Made by a program: the position numbers and the translations under genes. From an uncultured Prevotellaceae bacterium (lineage in GTDB: Bacteria > Bacteroidota > Bacteroidia > Bacteroidales > UBA3663), in the NCBI GenBank assembly GCA_900319235.1, contig ONNR01000002.1:172731-236730 (forward strand): a stretch of DNA of 64,000 nt. The letters are read 5' to 3'. The notes beneath the pieces were generated by a model, which saw only the letters and a list, made by a program, of their open reading frames with translations, was not told where the DNA came from and made no database searches. Shown in pieces: positions 53,822 through 62,472 of this stretch; position 1 is the first letter of the stretch, and every line of letters begins with the position of its first letter.

Positions 53822-54283
53822 ATGTCCAAATATCAAAGCGAGGTAAAGATCATCCCCGCATCACAATACCAGGTTTGGAATCGCATCAGTGACTTGTCGC
53901 AATTCCAGACCATGAAGGACAACATGTCCCCCGAAATGAAAGAAGCCCTCAAGGCAAAGATTGCCGAGCAGGGCGGCGGTAAGATTACCCTGAGCGACTT
54001 GTCGTTCACGCGCGACACTGCCCTCTTCAAGGTTAATGGTATGCAGATCGGCCTCGGTGTCGTCGATCGTGAGGAACCCATGAAGTGCGTCAAGTTCCAG
54101 GCCGACCAGAGCCCCGTTGACGTTACTCTCTGGATTCAGCTCCTCCCCAAGTCTCCCTACGAGACACGTTGCCGCGTCACCGTTGATGTCGATATCCCCT
54201 TCTTCCTCAAGCCGATGGTTGGCAAGAAGCTCGATGGCGTCGCCGACCAGCTTGCCGAGATGCTCACCAAGATTCCCTATTAA
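53822..54283 (+). CDS. SRPBCC/START-like small protein
   Basis: A 153-residue cytoplasmic protein. The start KYQSEVKIIPASQYQVWNRISDLSQF is the typical first strand and helix of polyketide-cyclase-like SRPBCC folds, and it ends with a long helix (KKLDGVADQLAEMLTKIPY). Such proteins bind hydrophobic ligands, but no ligand can be assigned. It is the constant neighbour of pyrE and argH in Bacteroidales, which suggests a housekeeping role. It ends 12 bases before argH. Confidence 0.75.
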   Translation: MSKYQSEVKIIPASQYQVWNRISDLSQFQTMKDNMSPEMKEALKAKIAEQGGGKITLSDLSFTRDTALFKVNGMQIGLGVVDREEPMKCVKFQADQSPVDVTLWIQLLPKSPYETRCRVTVDVDIPFFLKPMVGKKLDGVADQLAEMLTKIPY

Positions 54284-54295
54284 TTGAACCTTCGA

Positions 54296-55627
54296 ATGAA
54301 ACTTTGGGAAAAATCCGTCCAGGTCGATAAGGATATCGAACGCTATACCATCGGTCGCGACCGCGAGATGGACCTCTATCTCGCCCCCTACGACGTGCTT
54401 GGTTCTATGGCGCATATCATCATGCTCGAAAGCATCGGCTTGCTCACCCGCGATGAACTTGACATCTTGCTTCGTGAGATGAAGCAGATCTATCGCGATG
54501 CCCTCGAAGGTCGTTTCGTCATCGAAGAAGGCATCGAGGACGTCCATAGTCAGGTGGAACTTATCCTCACGCGCCGTTTGGGCGACATCGGCAAGAAGAT
54601 CCATTCGGGCCGAAGTCGCAACGACCAGGTGCTCATCGACCTCAAGCTCTACATGCGTCACGAGATCGAGGCAATCGTCAAGGCCGTCCGTCAGTTGTTC
54701 GATATGCTGCAGACGCAGTCTGAACGCTATCGCAACGTCCTTATGCCGGGATATACCCACCTGCAGGTGGCCATGCCCTCTAGTTTCGGCTTGTGGTTCG
54801 GTGCCTATGCCGAGAGCCTCGTCGATGACCTGCAGGTGCTGCAGGGCGCCTATCGTGTAGTCAACCGCAACCCTCTTGGGTCGGCTGCCGGCTATGGTTC
54901 GAGTTTCCCGCTGCGTCGCCAGATGACAACTGACCTGCTGGGCTTCGACTCGATGGCCTACAACGTCGTCTATGCGCAGATGGGACGCGGCAAGACTGAA
55001 CGCATAGTCGCCCAGGCCTTGGGCGGCATTGCCGGCACCATTGCCAAACTTGCCTTCGATGCTTGCATGTTCTCGAGCCAGAACTTCGGCTTCATCAAGC
55101 TGCACGATGCCTTCACCACCGGCTCGTCCATCATGCCCCACAAGAAGAACCCCGATGTCTTCGAACTCACGCGCGCCAAGTGTAACAAACTGCAGGGTGT
55201 GCCCGAGCAGATTATGATGATCACTAACAATCTCCCCTCGGGTTACTTCCGCGATCTGCAGATCATCAAGGAGGTCTTCCTCCCAACTTTCGACGAACTG
55301 AAGGACATCCTGCGCATGGTGACGCTCATGATGGAGCACATCACTGTCAACGAGCACATTCTCGACGATCCGCGCTACGACCTGATGTTCTCGGTCGAAG
55401 AGGTCAATCGTCTTGCCTCCGAAGGTATGCCGTTCCGCGATGCCTACAAGAAGGTGGGACTCGACATCGAAGCCGGACGTTTCACCCCCGTCAAGGAGGT
55501 GCATCACACCCACGAGGGTTCCATCGGCAATCTCTGCACGGCCGAGATTCGTGCGCTGATGGATCGTGTGCTCGAAGGCTTTAATTTCCAAAAGGCCCAT
55601 GATGCCATCGCTGCACTGGTCGGGTAG
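54296..55627 (+). CDS. argH: Argininosuccinate lyase
   Basis: A 443-residue enzyme from ATG 54296. SGRSRNDQV, PGYTHLQVAMP, and the fumarase/aspartase superfamily loop GSSIMPHKKNPDVFE (about 279-293) with the catalytic Ser are present. It cleaves argininosuccinate to arginine and fumarate. It lies in the rightward run after pyrE; no other arg genes are in the window. Confidence 0.95.
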   Translation: MKLWEKSVQVDKDIERYTIGRDREMDLYLAPYDVLGSMAHIIMLESIGLLTRDELDILLREMKQIYRDALEGRFVIEEGIEDVHSQVELILTRRLGDIGKKIHSGRSRNDQVLIDLKLYMRHEIEAIVKAVRQLFDMLQTQSERYRNVLMPGYTHLQVAMPSSFGLWFGAYAESLVDDLQVLQGAYRVVNRNPLGSAAGYGSSFPLRRQMTTDLLGFDSMAYNVVYAQMGRGKTERIVAQALGGIAGTIAKLAFDACMFSSQNFGFIKLHDAFTTGSSIMPHKKNPDVFELTRAKCNKLQGVPEQIMMITNNLPSGYFRDLQIIKEVFLPTFDELKDILRMVTLMMEHITVNEHILDDPRYDLMFSVEEVNRLASEGMPFRDAYKKVGLDIEAGRFTPVKEVHHTHEGSIGNLCTAEIRALMDRVLEGFNFQKAHDAIAALVG

Positions 55628-55628
55628 G

Positions 55629-56150
55629 ATGCCTTTCGTCCGCGGGTTGTCGTCGCAGCATGGAGTAGTCTTAGGCGGCTTGTCGGCATTCCTCTTCGCT
55701 GCCTGTGTCGGCGTGGAGGCTGTCGAGTCGCCCGTTCCTGCCTACAACGTGCACTACAGTTGCAACATTAGCACCATCAACGCTGCCCTCCAGCAGAACG
55801 ACCTCCCCAACCTCGACAGCCAGCCCGGCGTCGTCCTGGTCAACAAGTACCAGAACGTTTCTGACAACATCGGTGTCTGCGGCCTGTTGCTCTATCACGC
55901 TGCCACCGAAGACGTGTTCTACGCCTTCGACCTCGCTTGTCCCTACTGCTATCGTCGTGGCGCTGTGTCGGCCATCGGCATGAAGGATCCTTTCGTAGCC
56001 CGTTGTCCAGGCTGCGAGTCGGAATTCGGCGCCGTCCAGTACGGCTCGCCTGCACCCACTGCCGGTCCTGCCAATGCCGAAAACTACCACCTTCGTCAGT
56101 ATCGTGCTCGTCTCACCACCTACACAACCCTCGTCGTCACCCGCAAATGA
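55629..56150 (+). CDS. Rieske-like lipoprotein with Cys-only ligand motifs
   Basis: A 173-residue protein with a lipoprotein signal (AFLFAACVG, Cys26). The C-terminal half follows the Rieske fold of Bacteroidota lipoproteins: FDLACPYCYRRG and later VARCPGCESEFG, then QYGSPAPTAGPA and LRQYRARL. In Rieske proteins the two motifs are CxH and CxxH with Fe-S bound by two Cys and two His; here both are CPxC, so the site would bind zinc or iron with four Cys. It starts one base after argH. Confidence 0.6.
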   Translation: MPFVRGLSSQHGVVLGGLSAFLFAACVGVEAVESPVPAYNVHYSCNISTINAALQQNDLPNLDSQPGVVLVNKYQNVSDNIGVCGLLLYHAATEDVFYAFDLACPYCYRRGAVSAIGMKDPFVARCPGCESEFGAVQYGSPAPTAGPANAENYHLRQYRARLTTYTTLVVTRK

Positions 56151-56173
56151 CGTGCGTTCCCTTTGTCTTTTCT

Positions 56174-56191
56174 GCAGCCAAGCTTGGCTGC
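56174..56191. repeat. 18-bp palindrome GCAGCCAAGCTTGGCTGC, copy 2
   Basis: A perfect palindrome between the Rieske-like gene and the next gene, 15 bases before ATG 56207; it may act as terminator or affect translation of the next gene. Confidence 0.75.
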
Positions 56192-56206
56192 GACTATTGA
56201 ACACCT

Positions 56207-57754
56207 ATGCGCTCCCTCCTCATAGTTATCCTCTTCCTCGCTTTGGCCACTATCGCCTCGTGCAGCGACGACATCCTCACCGATGCCGGCGCACAGCCGT
56301 CGTATGTGCTCAACGACAGCGACTGCTACAACCTTGGCGTACTGCTTACGGGGCACAACACGGCTACGCAGAAACTGATGCTCTACAATCGTCAGAAGGG
56401 AGAACTCTCTCTCTCAAGCATCTGCCTGCGCGGAGGCGACAGCAGCATCTTCCGCATCAATGTCGATGGGATGGCAGGCACTGACTTCATCAATCCCGAC
56501 TTCCTGCACATCGCCCAAGGCGATTCGCTCTACATCCTTGTCGAAGCCACATTCGCGGGAAGACAGGACGAGCGTGACGTCGTTCGTGAGGACTTTCTCG
56601 ACATCGTATGCAATGGTCGGACGCAAAGCATACGTCTCGTTGTCACCACGCGCGACGTAGAGGAACTGCTGAACGACACCATCCGTCGCGACACCACGTG
56701 GCTGGCCGGAGGAATCGACAAGCTAATCTATGGCGCTTTTGCCATTGAACCTGGAGTGACGCTTACCGTTCAACCCGGTATCACGCTCTATCTCCACGAC
56801 CATGCCTCCATCGAGGTCTATGGCACGTTGCGTCTCGAAGGTTCACTCGAGCATCCCGTCAACCTTCTGGGCGACCGTACCGACAAGATTTTCGACAATC
56901 TTTACTATCGCGACATGTCGGCACAGTGGGGCGGCATCAACATCTATCCCAGCAGCACAGGTAACATCTTCCAATATGCCGAGATCCGAGGTATGACCAC
57001 GGGCATCGTCGTTCGTCGGGACTCCACCGATACGCGTTTCCTTGCCGAAGCTCCCGAGGGCATCGTTGTCCCCGGCGATCCCAAGCGCTACGCCTACGGT
57101 CCCGACTTCCTGGGCGACGAGCGCCAGCAGCTCATAGTTCGCAATTCGCTCATCATGAACTCAGACTCGTCGCTCATTGCTGCAACCAACAGCAACATGA
57201 TCATCGAGAACTCGTGCCTGATGAACTCGGCAGGAGCCCTGCTCGAACTGGCGGGTGGTGCCTATGACGTCACACACTGCACCTTGGCCAACTACAACTA
57301 TTGGGCAGCCTTCTCGAGGTGCGATGTCGTTATGCGTAACTATCAGGCCCCCTCTGACACGACGCGTCTTTGGTGCCCGCTCTATCGGTGCAACTTCACG
57401 AACTCCATCATCTACGGCAATTCAGGTATGGATCCCAACATCGATGCCAATGGCTACACGGCTTTCGTCGATGAGGCGGGTGTGCGTGTCGATAGCATCT
57501 ACAATTATCGCCTCGACCATTGCCTTGTGCACTCCACTTCGGGCTTCGATGACGACGATTGCATTGCTATCTTTTGGGATGCCGACCCGCTCTACCTGCT
57601 CGTCGATATGCCCAACTACATTTGCGACCCGCATCTTCAGGCTGAGTCGCCCTGCATCGCCGTAGGTGAGCCGCGCACCGTCGCCCGTCTTCCCTTCGAT
57701 CGCGATGGCCATCCTCGTGCTCTCCAGCCCTCCTTGGGATGCTATGAACCGTAG
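56207..57754 (+). CDS. Lipoprotein with right-handed beta-helix domain
   Basis: A 515-residue lipoprotein (lipobox IASC, Cys19). Residues 30-150 form a beta-sandwich; from about 175 the sequence turns into parallel beta-helix repeats (GVTLTVQPGITLYLHDHASI, GTLRLEGSLEHPVNL, IVRNSLIMNSDSSLIAATN). The end AVGEPRTVARLPFDRDGHPR is the capping motif seen in such proteins of Bacteroidota. Related proteins are often encoded next to the Xaa-Pro aminopeptidase gene, as here. Function unknown; a surface glycan-binding role is possible. Confidence 0.8.
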   Translation: MRSLLIVILFLALATIASCSDDILTDAGAQPSYVLNDSDCYNLGVLLTGHNTATQKLMLYNRQKGELSLSSICLRGGDSSIFRINVDGMAGTDFINPDFLHIAQGDSLYILVEATFAGRQDERDVVREDFLDIVCNGRTQSIRLVVTTRDVEELLNDTIRRDTTWLAGGIDKLIYGAFAIEPGVTLTVQPGITLYLHDHASIEVYGTLRLEGSLEHPVNLLGDRTDKIFDNLYYRDMSAQWGGINIYPSSTGNIFQYAEIRGMTTGIVVRRDSTDTRFLAEAPEGIVVPGDPKRYAYGPDFLGDERQQLIVRNSLIMNSDSSLIAATNSNMIIENSCLMNSAGALLELAGGAYDVTHCTLANYNYWAAFSRCDVVMRNYQAPSDTTRLWCPLYRCNFTNSIIYGNSGMDPNIDANGYTAFVDEAGVRVDSIYNYRLDHCLVHSTSGFDDDDCIAIFWDADPLYLLVDMPNYICDPHLQAESPCIAVGEPRTVARLPFDRDGHPRALQPSLGCYEP

Positions 57755-57778
57755 GCGGCCGGCCTCGTGTTTTAGTCA

Positions 57779-57796
57779 GCAGCCAAGCTTGGCTGC
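57779..57796. repeat. 18-bp palindrome GCAGCCAAGCTTGGCTGC, copy 3
   Basis: It lies between the beta-helix gene and the aminopeptidase gene, followed by TTCTTAACCC and then CTCGAACCT and TTCGAACCC (57805-57822), so two repeat families meet in this 98-bp gap. Confidence 0.75.
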
Positions 57797-57852
57797 TTCT
57801 TAACCCTCGAACCTTTCGAACCCCTCTTAACCCCTTTTATCCCCTCCTTTCC

Positions 57853-59268
57853 ATGTTCCCTACTCAAACCTACATCGAGCGCCGTCAGCGCTTGCAGCAG
57901 ACCCTTGGCGGTGGTCTCGTTCTTATGCTGGGCAACGGCATCGCCTCCTATAACTACCCCGATAACAACTATCCGTTCCGTCAGGATTCCACGTTCCTCT
58001 ATTTCTTTGGCCTCGACTACGAAGGTCTGGCAGCTATCATCGACATCGACAACGACCAGACCATCGTTTTCGGTGACGAACTCACCATCGACGACATCAT
58101 CTGGTCGGGCGTGCAGCCCACGCTGGCCGAGCGCAGTCTGGCAGTGGGTGTCGCCGAGACGCGTCCCATGTCCACGCTCTGCAAGTATATCGAACTTGCC
58201 CTCGAGAAACGGCAGCCCATCCACTTCGTGCCGCCCTATCGTGGTCACACTATCCTGTGGCTCGAGCAGTTGCTCGGTGCCAAGGTCAGCACCAAGCCCG
58301 GTGACGCCTTCCTCAAAGGAATGCCTGTAGCCACGCCCAGCCTCGAACTCTGCTACAACATTGCTGATATGCGCAACCACAAGAGTCCCGAGGAACTCGA
58401 GCAGTTGGCCGAGGCTGTCGATATCACCGTGACGATGCACGAGACCGCCATCCGCCTCGTAAAGCCTGGTATGCACGAGAAGGACATCGCAGCCGCTGTG
58501 GGCGAAGTATGCCAGCGTCTGGGCTACTTCTTCTCGTTCCCCACCATCTGCACTAATCATGGCGAGACGCTCCACAACCACGGCTACATCCACCAGTTGC
58601 GCGAGGGCGATATGCTCCTGCTCGATGCAGGTGCCGAGAATGCCATGCACTACGCGGGCGACTGCACCACCACTATGCCTGTCGGTCGTGAGTTCACTGA
58701 GCGGCAGAAGGCCGTCTATCGTGTCCTCATCGACACCTACGAGAAGGCCGCAGCAATGCTTCGTCCTGGCATCACCTATCGCGAGTGCCACGTGGCAGCA
58801 TGGGCCAATATCGCCGCGGGTCTCAAGGAATTAGGCATCATGAAGGGTGACCCGATGGAGGCCGCCGAGGCAGGTGCCGTGGCTATGTTCATGCCCCATG
58901 GCCTTGGCCATATGATGGGCCTCGACGTGCACGACATGGAGAACTACGGTGAGGTACACGTGGGCTATCCTCGTGGCGCACATAAGGATCCGCGTTTTGG
59001 TTTCGCTTCGCTGCGTCTGGGCCGTATGCTCGAACCTGGCTTTGTCTTCACCGTCGAACCCGGCATCTACTTCATCCCCGACCTCATCGACCAGTGGAAG
59101 GCAGCGGACAAGTTTGCCGACTTCATTTGCTATGACGAACTCGCCCATTGGTGCGACTTCGGCGGTATGCGCAACGAGGAGGACTATCTCATCACTCCTG
59201 ATGGCGCCCGTCGCGTAGGCCGCAAGAAGCCCTACACCCTCGATGAACTTGCAGCTTTAAGAAGCTGA
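57853..59268 (+). CDS. pepP: Xaa-Pro aminopeptidase (aminopeptidase P, M24B)
   Basis: A 471-residue enzyme. The N-terminal creatinase-like domain (FRQDSTFLYFFGLDYEGLAAI) is followed by the pita-bread catalytic domain with LLLDAGAENAMHYAGDCT (two Asp ligands), HGLGHMMGLDVHD (His ligand), FTVEPGIYF (Glu) and GGMRNEEDYLIT (Glu). It removes an N-terminal residue next to proline in the cytoplasm, using two Mn or similar ions. It is the last gene of the long rightward run. Confidence 0.93.
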   Translation: MFPTQTYIERRQRLQQTLGGGLVLMLGNGIASYNYPDNNYPFRQDSTFLYFFGLDYEGLAAIIDIDNDQTIVFGDELTIDDIIWSGVQPTLAERSLAVGVAETRPMSTLCKYIELALEKRQPIHFVPPYRGHTILWLEQLLGAKVSTKPGDAFLKGMPVATPSLELCYNIADMRNHKSPEELEQLAEAVDITVTMHETAIRLVKPGMHEKDIAAAVGEVCQRLGYFFSFPTICTNHGETLHNHGYIHQLREGDMLLLDAGAENAMHYAGDCTTTMPVGREFTERQKAVYRVLIDTYEKAAAMLRPGITYRECHVAAWANIAAGLKELGIMKGDPMEAAEAGAVAMFMPHGLGHMMGLDVHDMENYGEVHVGYPRGAHKDPRFGFASLRLGRMLEPGFVFTVEPGIYFIPDLIDQWKAADKFADFICYDELAHWCDFGGMRNEEDYLITPDGARRVGRKKPYTLDELAALRS

Positions 59269-59284
59269 AGTTGATGTATGAAAG

Positions 59285-59319
59285 CGAAGGCGCAGTATCA
59301 CACGATGCTGCGCCTTCGG
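59285..59319 (+). terminator. Intrinsic terminator of pepP
   Basis: CGAAGGCGCAG...CTGCGCCTTCG with an inner ATC/GAT and loop ACAC; the T-tract is broken (TATTGTTTAT). The 59320-59450 stretch contains nothing else that I recognise. Confidence 0.7.
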
Positions 59320-59451
59320 CTATTGTTTATGGTCGATTGTATTCGATTTCAGTATTTTGTTCAAGCACATGTAAATAGCGAGATGTCAGAAGAGACATTT
59401 CGAATAGGTGGAAAAAAGGCTTTTTAGGTTGTTGTCAGAGATATGGGGAGA

Positions 59452-59622
59452 TTAATAATCGCTATCCCAAATGCCTCTGCGCTTGGGGGATAAGACTTGA
59501 CCATCCCCACTAGCATTAGGATTGGTAGGATCATATATTCCAGGCGTCGAGGAGGTAACGATTACATCGAAAGAATCGAGTTTCTCAACAAGGATGTTTG
59601 GTTGAATGTAATTTTTTTTCAT
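59452..59622 (-). CDS. Small peptide gene, 56 residues, MKKxYIxP type
   Basis: ATG at 59622 opens 56 codons on the minus strand, ending in TAA at 59452. The peptide begins MKKNYIQPNILVEKLDSF, has a Ser/Thr/Gly/Pro/Asn-rich middle (VTSSTPGIYDPTNPN) and ends KRRGIWDSDY. Short proteins with this start, a low-complexity middle and a basic-Trp-acidic end occur in many Bacteroidales genomes, but their role is unknown to me. A consensus -7 box at 59674-59681 precedes it. No signal peptide. Confidence 0.65.
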   Translation of the reverse strand: MKKNYIQPNILVEKLDSFDVIVTSSTPGIYDPTNPNASGDGQVLSPKRRGIWDSDY

Positions 59623-59673
59623 AATAAGACAATGATTTAAGGGATGAACTATCCTTGGTCAAATAATACGGTG

Positions 59674-59681
59674 CAAAGATA
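59674..59681 (-). promoter_or_regulatory. Promoter -7 box (TATCTTTG) of the small peptide gene
   Basis: On the minus strand TATCTTTGCACC, 52 bases before ATG 59622. Confidence 0.65.
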
Positions 59682-59835
59682 GTGCTTATTTCGAATTAAG
59701 AAAATTATTTTGTCATTTTTCTGTTCTTTTTTTTGATTTTTTTGCAAATTAACGTTGTTTTTTGAATAAATCAAACATAAAAATTGGATGATTTGAAAAA
59801 ATATTTGGGTAAATATGCTTTTTTTTACTCAGAGT

Positions 59836-59866
59836 TTTGGAAAGTGAAAAAAAAACTTTATATTTG
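59836..59866 (+). promoter_or_regulatory. Promoter of the CotH gene (TTTG, 19 bases, TATATTTG)
   Basis: TTTG at 59836-59839 and TATATTTG at 59859-59866; the leader to ATG 59945 is about 70 bases. It rules out the upstream start at 59837. Confidence 0.75.
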
Positions 59867-59944
59867 CAGCACCTATTTCGAAAAACAAAATCGCTGTCAC
59901 CAGTTACTGTCAGCCAATTTAAGATAATCACTAATCTTTATATT

Positions 59945-62320
59945 ATGAAATATCTATACTTAACTATTTTTTCGCTTTTGACATTTGCATTGTCAGCTCA
60001 GGATGCAACTAAGCTGACGGGTGATTACATCTGGTTTAGCAAATCAGATACCCATGAGATTGCAGATGCCTTCGATGGAAAATCTGAGACCTATTTCGCT
60101 TCAAGGAGTGAGAAAGGTTGGGTCGGCTATGACTTTGGCAAACCCTGTGTGATTACGAAAATACGCTACATGCGTACTTCGTTTAAGGAAACAAATATGA
60201 AAGGAGGTATGATTGAGGGTGCTAACAATGCAGATTTCAGCGATGCCATTCCTCTCTATTGGATTACCGACCAACCTCAGATGGGGGCGTGGAACGAGGT
60301 CAAAGTGAACATATCGTTAGGTGTTCGCTATGTGCGCTACATGGGCCCAATGGGCGATTACTCCAGAATTGCTGAATTGGAATTCTATGGAAATGAAGGC
60401 GAGGGAGATAGTAAAAAAATGTTTTCGTCAACGAATATTCCTATCATATCGATCAGATGTAATCTCGACAGCGTTCCTTTTGATAAGGTGACTGAGATAA
60501 CATCTGTTGTGACAGGTCTGATGCCTGGTGGGGATAATTTCATACAGCAAGCGGCTACTGTTCGACTCAGGGGTAATTATTCTTCGAGTCCCGATTGCCT
60601 GAAGAAATCCTATCGTGTCAAGTTTATTAAGAAGCAAAATTTCTTTGGATCTCCGGCAAAGGCCAAGAAGTGGACGTTGATTCCGAATTATGGCGACAAG
60701 AGTTTGATACGTAACCAGCTGGCATTAGATATCAGCGAACGTTTTGGTATGCCTTATACCCCATTCCATCAACTGGTACACGTATTTTTGAATGCTGAGT
60801 ATAAGGGTGTGTACCAGCTTTGTGACCAGGTTGAAATCAATAAGAACAAAATCAATATTGATGAAATGGAAGAAAAAGATTTGGAAGGTGAAGCCCTGAC
60901 GGGTGGATACTTCCTCGAGATCGATGCTTATGCCAAAGATGAGGAATGGTACTTTATGTCAAACAAGGGCATCCCTGTCACCATCAAGTCGCCCGAGAAA
61001 TCCGACGATAAAGAAGTGGCAGCGGAACAGGTGGAGAAACAGCAAAAATATATTGTTGATTATTTCAACCAGATGGAGGCACTGGTATTTACCAAGAACT
61101 ATGATGTCTATGAAGGATATCAGAAGTATCTCGACTTGCCCAGTTTCCTGAAGCGTCACCTCCATCAGGAACTTGTTGGCAATACCGATGCCCTCTGGAG
61201 CTGTTTCATGTATAAGCCGCGTGGCATCGATTCAACATTAATGACGGGTCCGGTGTGGGATCATGACCTGGCTTTCGACAACGATAAACGAATTAACCCA
61301 TATTTGTCAAACACCAATAATATGGACTGGTCATATTATTATGGGTCCAGTTATGGTCGCTCAGCACCCTCTTCTTTTGGTTCGACCAATACACAGAAGT
61401 TTTGGGATAATATCCTTGCCGATCCCATTGCAGAGCACAAGATGTGGGCTGAATGGGCACGATTGCGCTGCACCAAGGCCGTGGACCAGGCCAAGCTTGG
61501 CGAAGTGATCGATGATTATTACAATTTGTTAGGCGGCGAGGCCCAGGACATGAATTTTACTCGCTGGAACATTCTGAGCTCAATGGTCCATCAGAATTAT
61601 ACAGCTCGAAACACCTTTGAGGCTGAGGTGGGTTATCTGAAGACTTACCTAGACTATCGCATCCCATGGATGGATAAAAAAATGAATTGCAAAGAGGGAA
61701 CCTATTTGCTGACTATTTCCGATGCGAAGTGGGCCACACTCTATATTCCATTTGCTGCTGAGATTCCCGAGGGTTTGAAGGTGTATATTGTGACTGGCAC
61801 ACAAGGCAATAAACTCGTGAAGGAAGAGGTCAATTTTATAGAGGCGTACACGCCTTATCTGGTGAATGGAGAGGCAGGCGATTACGCAATTAAGGGCTTT
61901 AGCGTCAAAGATGACTGGGATAAACAAACCATGGGACTGCTGACCGGCACGATTTATACGGGAAAAGTTCCCGAAGAGAGTTATGTGATGCAGAAGATTG
62001 ATGGTGTGGTATGCTTCCGCAAGGTTATCCCTGGAGACTTGCCAACCATCACTCCACACAAGTGTTATCTCTTTCCTCCCCATTATGTGGTTGAAGCACC
62101 CGAGCGTCTCAAGATTGATGACGAGGAGACCAACGATCTTAATTTCATCGAATCCGAGAGCCACAATGGTATCCTACGCGTGTATGGCCTGAATGGCACA
62201 CTTGTGTATGACGGCAGCACGGGTGATCCCAATGTCGATAATGTGCTGAATACATTGCCCAAGGGTGTCTATGTGATTACCATGGACGGCAAGGGGTATA
62301 AGAAGATCGTGAAAAAGTAA
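59945..62320 (+). CDS. CotH kinase-fold protein with discoidin-like and T9SS-like domains, secreted
   Basis: A 791-residue protein with a signal peptide (LTFALSAQ). Residues 25-145 resemble an F5/8 type C (discoidin) carbohydrate-binding module (DAFDGKSETYFASRSEKGWVGYDFG). Residues about 165-530 are the CotH domain: LRGNYSSSPDCLKKSYRVKF, then GPVWDHDLAFDND with the active-site Asp residues. The C-terminus (LRVYGLNGTLVYDG, LPKGVYVITMDGKGYKKIV) looks like a type A sorting domain of the type IX secretion system. CotH proteins phosphorylate secreted proteins in spore formers; the role in Bacteroidota is unknown. Confidence 0.82.
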   Translation: MKYLYLTIFSLLTFALSAQDATKLTGDYIWFSKSDTHEIADAFDGKSETYFASRSEKGWVGYDFGKPCVITKIRYMRTSFKETNMKGGMIEGANNADFSDAIPLYWITDQPQMGAWNEVKVNISLGVRYVRYMGPMGDYSRIAELEFYGNEGEGDSKKMFSSTNIPIISIRCNLDSVPFDKVTEITSVVTGLMPGGDNFIQQAATVRLRGNYSSSPDCLKKSYRVKFIKKQNFFGSPAKAKKWTLIPNYGDKSLIRNQLALDISERFGMPYTPFHQLVHVFLNAEYKGVYQLCDQVEINKNKINIDEMEEKDLEGEALTGGYFLEIDAYAKDEEWYFMSNKGIPVTIKSPEKSDDKEVAAEQVEKQQKYIVDYFNQMEALVFTKNYDVYEGYQKYLDLPSFLKRHLHQELVGNTDALWSCFMYKPRGIDSTLMTGPVWDHDLAFDNDKRINPYLSNTNNMDWSYYYGSSYGRSAPSSFGSTNTQKFWDNILADPIAEHKMWAEWARLRCTKAVDQAKLGEVIDDYYNLLGGEAQDMNFTRWNILSSMVHQNYTARNTFEAEVGYLKTYLDYRIPWMDKKMNCKEGTYLLTISDAKWATLYIPFAAEIPEGLKVYIVTGTQGNKLVKEEVNFIEAYTPYLVNGEAGDYAIKGFSVKDDWDKQTMGLLTGTIYTGKVPEESYVMQKIDGVVCFRKVIPGDLPTITPHKCYLFPPHYVVEAPERLKIDDEETNDLNFIESESHNGILRVYGLNGTLVYDGSTGDPNVDNVLNTLPKGVYVITMDGKGYKKIVKK

Positions 62321-62347
62321 ATCGATAAGCAATAAGATTTGAATTGA

Positions 62348-62380
62348 AAGTCCAGGCGTTCCTATGCTTGGGCTTTTTTT
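62348..62380 (+). terminator. Intrinsic terminator of the CotH gene
   Basis: AAGTCCAGGC pairs with GCTTGGGCTT (two G-U pairs) and seven T follow. Confidence 0.75.
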
Positions 62381-62472
62381 ATATCCTTATCATTCTCAAC
62401 GTTGGATAATCACTAGTATTATATGCTGAAAAACAATTTCCTACCGTCGTATATCCCCTAAAGAAAGCTATA

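Noticed and set aside
53861..55600. 579-codon frame on the minus strand opposite argH
   Set aside because: It mirrors the codon structure of argH and the SRPBCC gene, which are certain; the translated product has no recognisable domain.
57772..58791. 339-codon frame on the minus strand opposite pepP
   Set aside because: pepP has all metal ligands and normal length; the reverse frame is its shadow.
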